A stretch of DNA of 6,002 bases from positions 1 to 6,002 of the forward strand of contig CAMWSA010000247.1 of NCBI GenBank assembly GCA_947176785.1, written 5' to 3'. Shown here piece by piece: positions 5,446-6,002 of the stretch. Within the stretch, counting starts at the first letter, position 1, and each line of letters starts with the position of its first letter. The notes beneath the pieces were generated by a model. That model saw nothing but the letters and a program-made list of their open reading frames with translations. It was not told the origin of the DNA and searched no databases. The translations under genes were made by a program, and so were the position numbers. The DNA is from an uncultured Lachnospiraceae bacterium. Lineage in GTDB: Bacteria > Bacillota > Clostridia > Lachnospirales > Lachnospiraceae.

Positions 5446-5514
5446 ATGAAGAAAGAAAAAGAGCTATCGGGATTGTGTGTATTGCGAGCGTTGGCTCTGG
5501 TTTACGCAGGTTAG
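5446..5514 (+). CDS. Possible 22-aa leader peptide between the BlaI and M56 genes
   Basis: A short ORF, MKKEKELSGLCVLRALALVYAG, fills the middle of the 122-nt gap between the repressor stop and the M56 start. The only ribosome binding signal is TGAGGA (5437-5442), just 3 nt before the ATG, so translation is doubtful. The charged N-terminus followed by a short hydrophobic stretch recalls a small membrane peptide or a broken gene start. It ends 30 nt before the M56 ATG. It may be chance. Confidence 0.2.
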   Translation: MKKEKELSGLCVLRALALVYAG

Positions 5515-5544
5515 GGGAGCTTTGGCGAGAGAGGAGGTTCGGAT

Positions 5545-6002
5545 ATGAAAGAGTTGGTTATGGGTGTGGTCAACATCAGCGGCCAGGCGGCAATTATTTT
5601 TGGGGTTTTGCTGGCGGTGCGGGGGATATTTGCATTGGGCAGAGTTCCCAAGAAGTATGCCTATGGAGTGTGGGCAATTCTGTTTATCCGGCTTCTGCTG
5701 CCCATTCAGATGGAGGCCCGCTGGGGGCTGATGCCCCGGGAGAGCGGCCTGGCCAGGGCGGTAGAGAACGTGGTAGATGTCGCTGGCCGGGAAGGGCAGG
5801 ACGCTTTGGGGAATCCGGCGGGAGATGCTCAATATGTCGGGGGGCAGGATGTTCCTGCAGAATGGCAGAATATGCTTGAGCGCCAGGATGTTTCCGGGGA
5901 ATGGTGGAACATGATCAAAGCAAAGGATATGACGGAACAAAGACAGAAGATGATTGAGAGTCAGGAACTTTCGGGGGAAAGTTGCAACGGTATTGAGGGC
6001 AT
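5545..6002 (+). CDS. M56-family (BlaR1/MecR1-like) membrane sensor-protease, 5' part
   Basis: The gene is cut by the right edge; 152 codons are visible with no stop. The ATG at 5545 has GAGGAGG (5531-5537) at 7 nt. Two membrane spans lie at about 4-31 and 39-55, joined by a positive loop (GRVPKKYAYG) that fits the cytoplasmic side. The pattern PKKYAYGVWAILFIRLLLP is the typical N-terminal hallmark of M56 proteins. Residues about 57-152 are hydrophilic and would be the external loop before span 3; it is long, and 101-152 consist of four 13-residue repeats. The zinc HExxH motif and any sensor domain lie beyond the window. In the family, signal sensing activates the protease, which removes the BlaI-type repressor. 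It is likely co-transcribed with the repressor gene. Confidence 0.88.
   Translation, partial: MKELVMGVVNISGQAAIIFGVLLAVRGIFALGRVPKKYAYGVWAILFIRLLLPIQMEARWGLMPRESGLARAVENVVDVAGREGQDALGNPAGDAQYVGGQDVPAEWQNMLERQDVSGEWWNMIKAKDMTEQRQKMIESQELSGESCNGIEG
5845..6000 (+). repeat. Four tandem 39-bp / 13-residue imperfect repeats
   Basis: In frame in the M56 gene, units start at 5845, 5884, 5923 and 5962. They read QDVPAEWQNMLER, QDVSGEWWNMIKA, KDMTEQRQKMIES and QELSGESCNGIEG. Position 1 is Q/K, 2 is D/E, 6 mostly E, 9 mostly N, and 11 L/I. Units 1 and 2 are the closest pair. The run reaches the window edge and may continue. Confidence 0.8.

Noticed and set aside
5436..5879. 147-codon plus-strand ORF
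   Set aside because: It is a shadow in another frame of the M56 gene, rich in Gly, Arg and Cys, with no ribosome binding site and no family resemblance.
5464..5940. 158-codon minus-strand ORF
   Set aside because: It lies antisense to the M56 gene; its apparent repeats only mirror the 39-bp repeats of the real frame.

Overview
The window looks like a chromosomal stretch of a low-to-mid-GC Gram-positive anaerobe of the Clostridia, most likely a Lachnospiraceae-type gut bacterium. The reasons are the strong AGGAGG-type ribosome binding sites before nearly every gene, the BlaI/M56 pair, and the ECF sigma/ABC-2 transporter module. This is inferred from gene content and style only. No rRNA, tRNA, CRISPR array, transposase or intact mobile element is visible.

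Layout: (i) 109-690 (+) encodes a 193-residue charged, coiled-coil protein of unknown function, preceded by a 9-bp hairpin. (ii) 814-1380 (+) is an AT-rich single gene with its own promoter. It encodes a 188-residue protein opening with an LYHGS motif, as in ADP-ribosyltransferase-fold proteins. It is followed by a nested inverted repeat and a possible 33-codon ORF with a perfect Shine-Dalgarno. (iii) 4749 down to 1489 (-) is a four-gene module: a small ECF-type sigma factor, then after a 200-bp gap carrying its own TTGACA promoter a six-helix membrane protein, an ABC ATPase and an ABC-2 permease. The last three genes overlap at their ends (16 nt and 4 nt), so they form one tight, translationally coupled unit. 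(iv) 4750-5065 is a divergent control region. (v) 5066 to the right edge (+) holds a BlaI/MecI-family repressor and the start of an M56/BlaR1-family membrane sensor-protease.

How the genes probably work together: the sigma factor is likely to control the transporter cluster, and the 238-residue membrane protein is either an accessory permease half or a membrane anchor for sigma control. The cluster would then act as an envelope-stress or peptide-antibiotic response unit. Next to it, the BlaI-type repressor is predicted to bind two identical-arm 17-bp dyads placed over its own promoter, to be released when the M56 protein senses an external signal. No beta-lactamase gene is present, so the target of this pair is unknown.

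The most interesting signals are: the two tandem operators whose four half-sites recur every 10-11 bp; a block of four 13-residue repeats in the predicted external loop of the M56 protein, continuing up to the window edge; sequence blocks shared between the two intergenic regions of the sigma/transporter module; and the orphan AT-rich ADP-ribosyltransferase-like gene with its odd palindromic tail.
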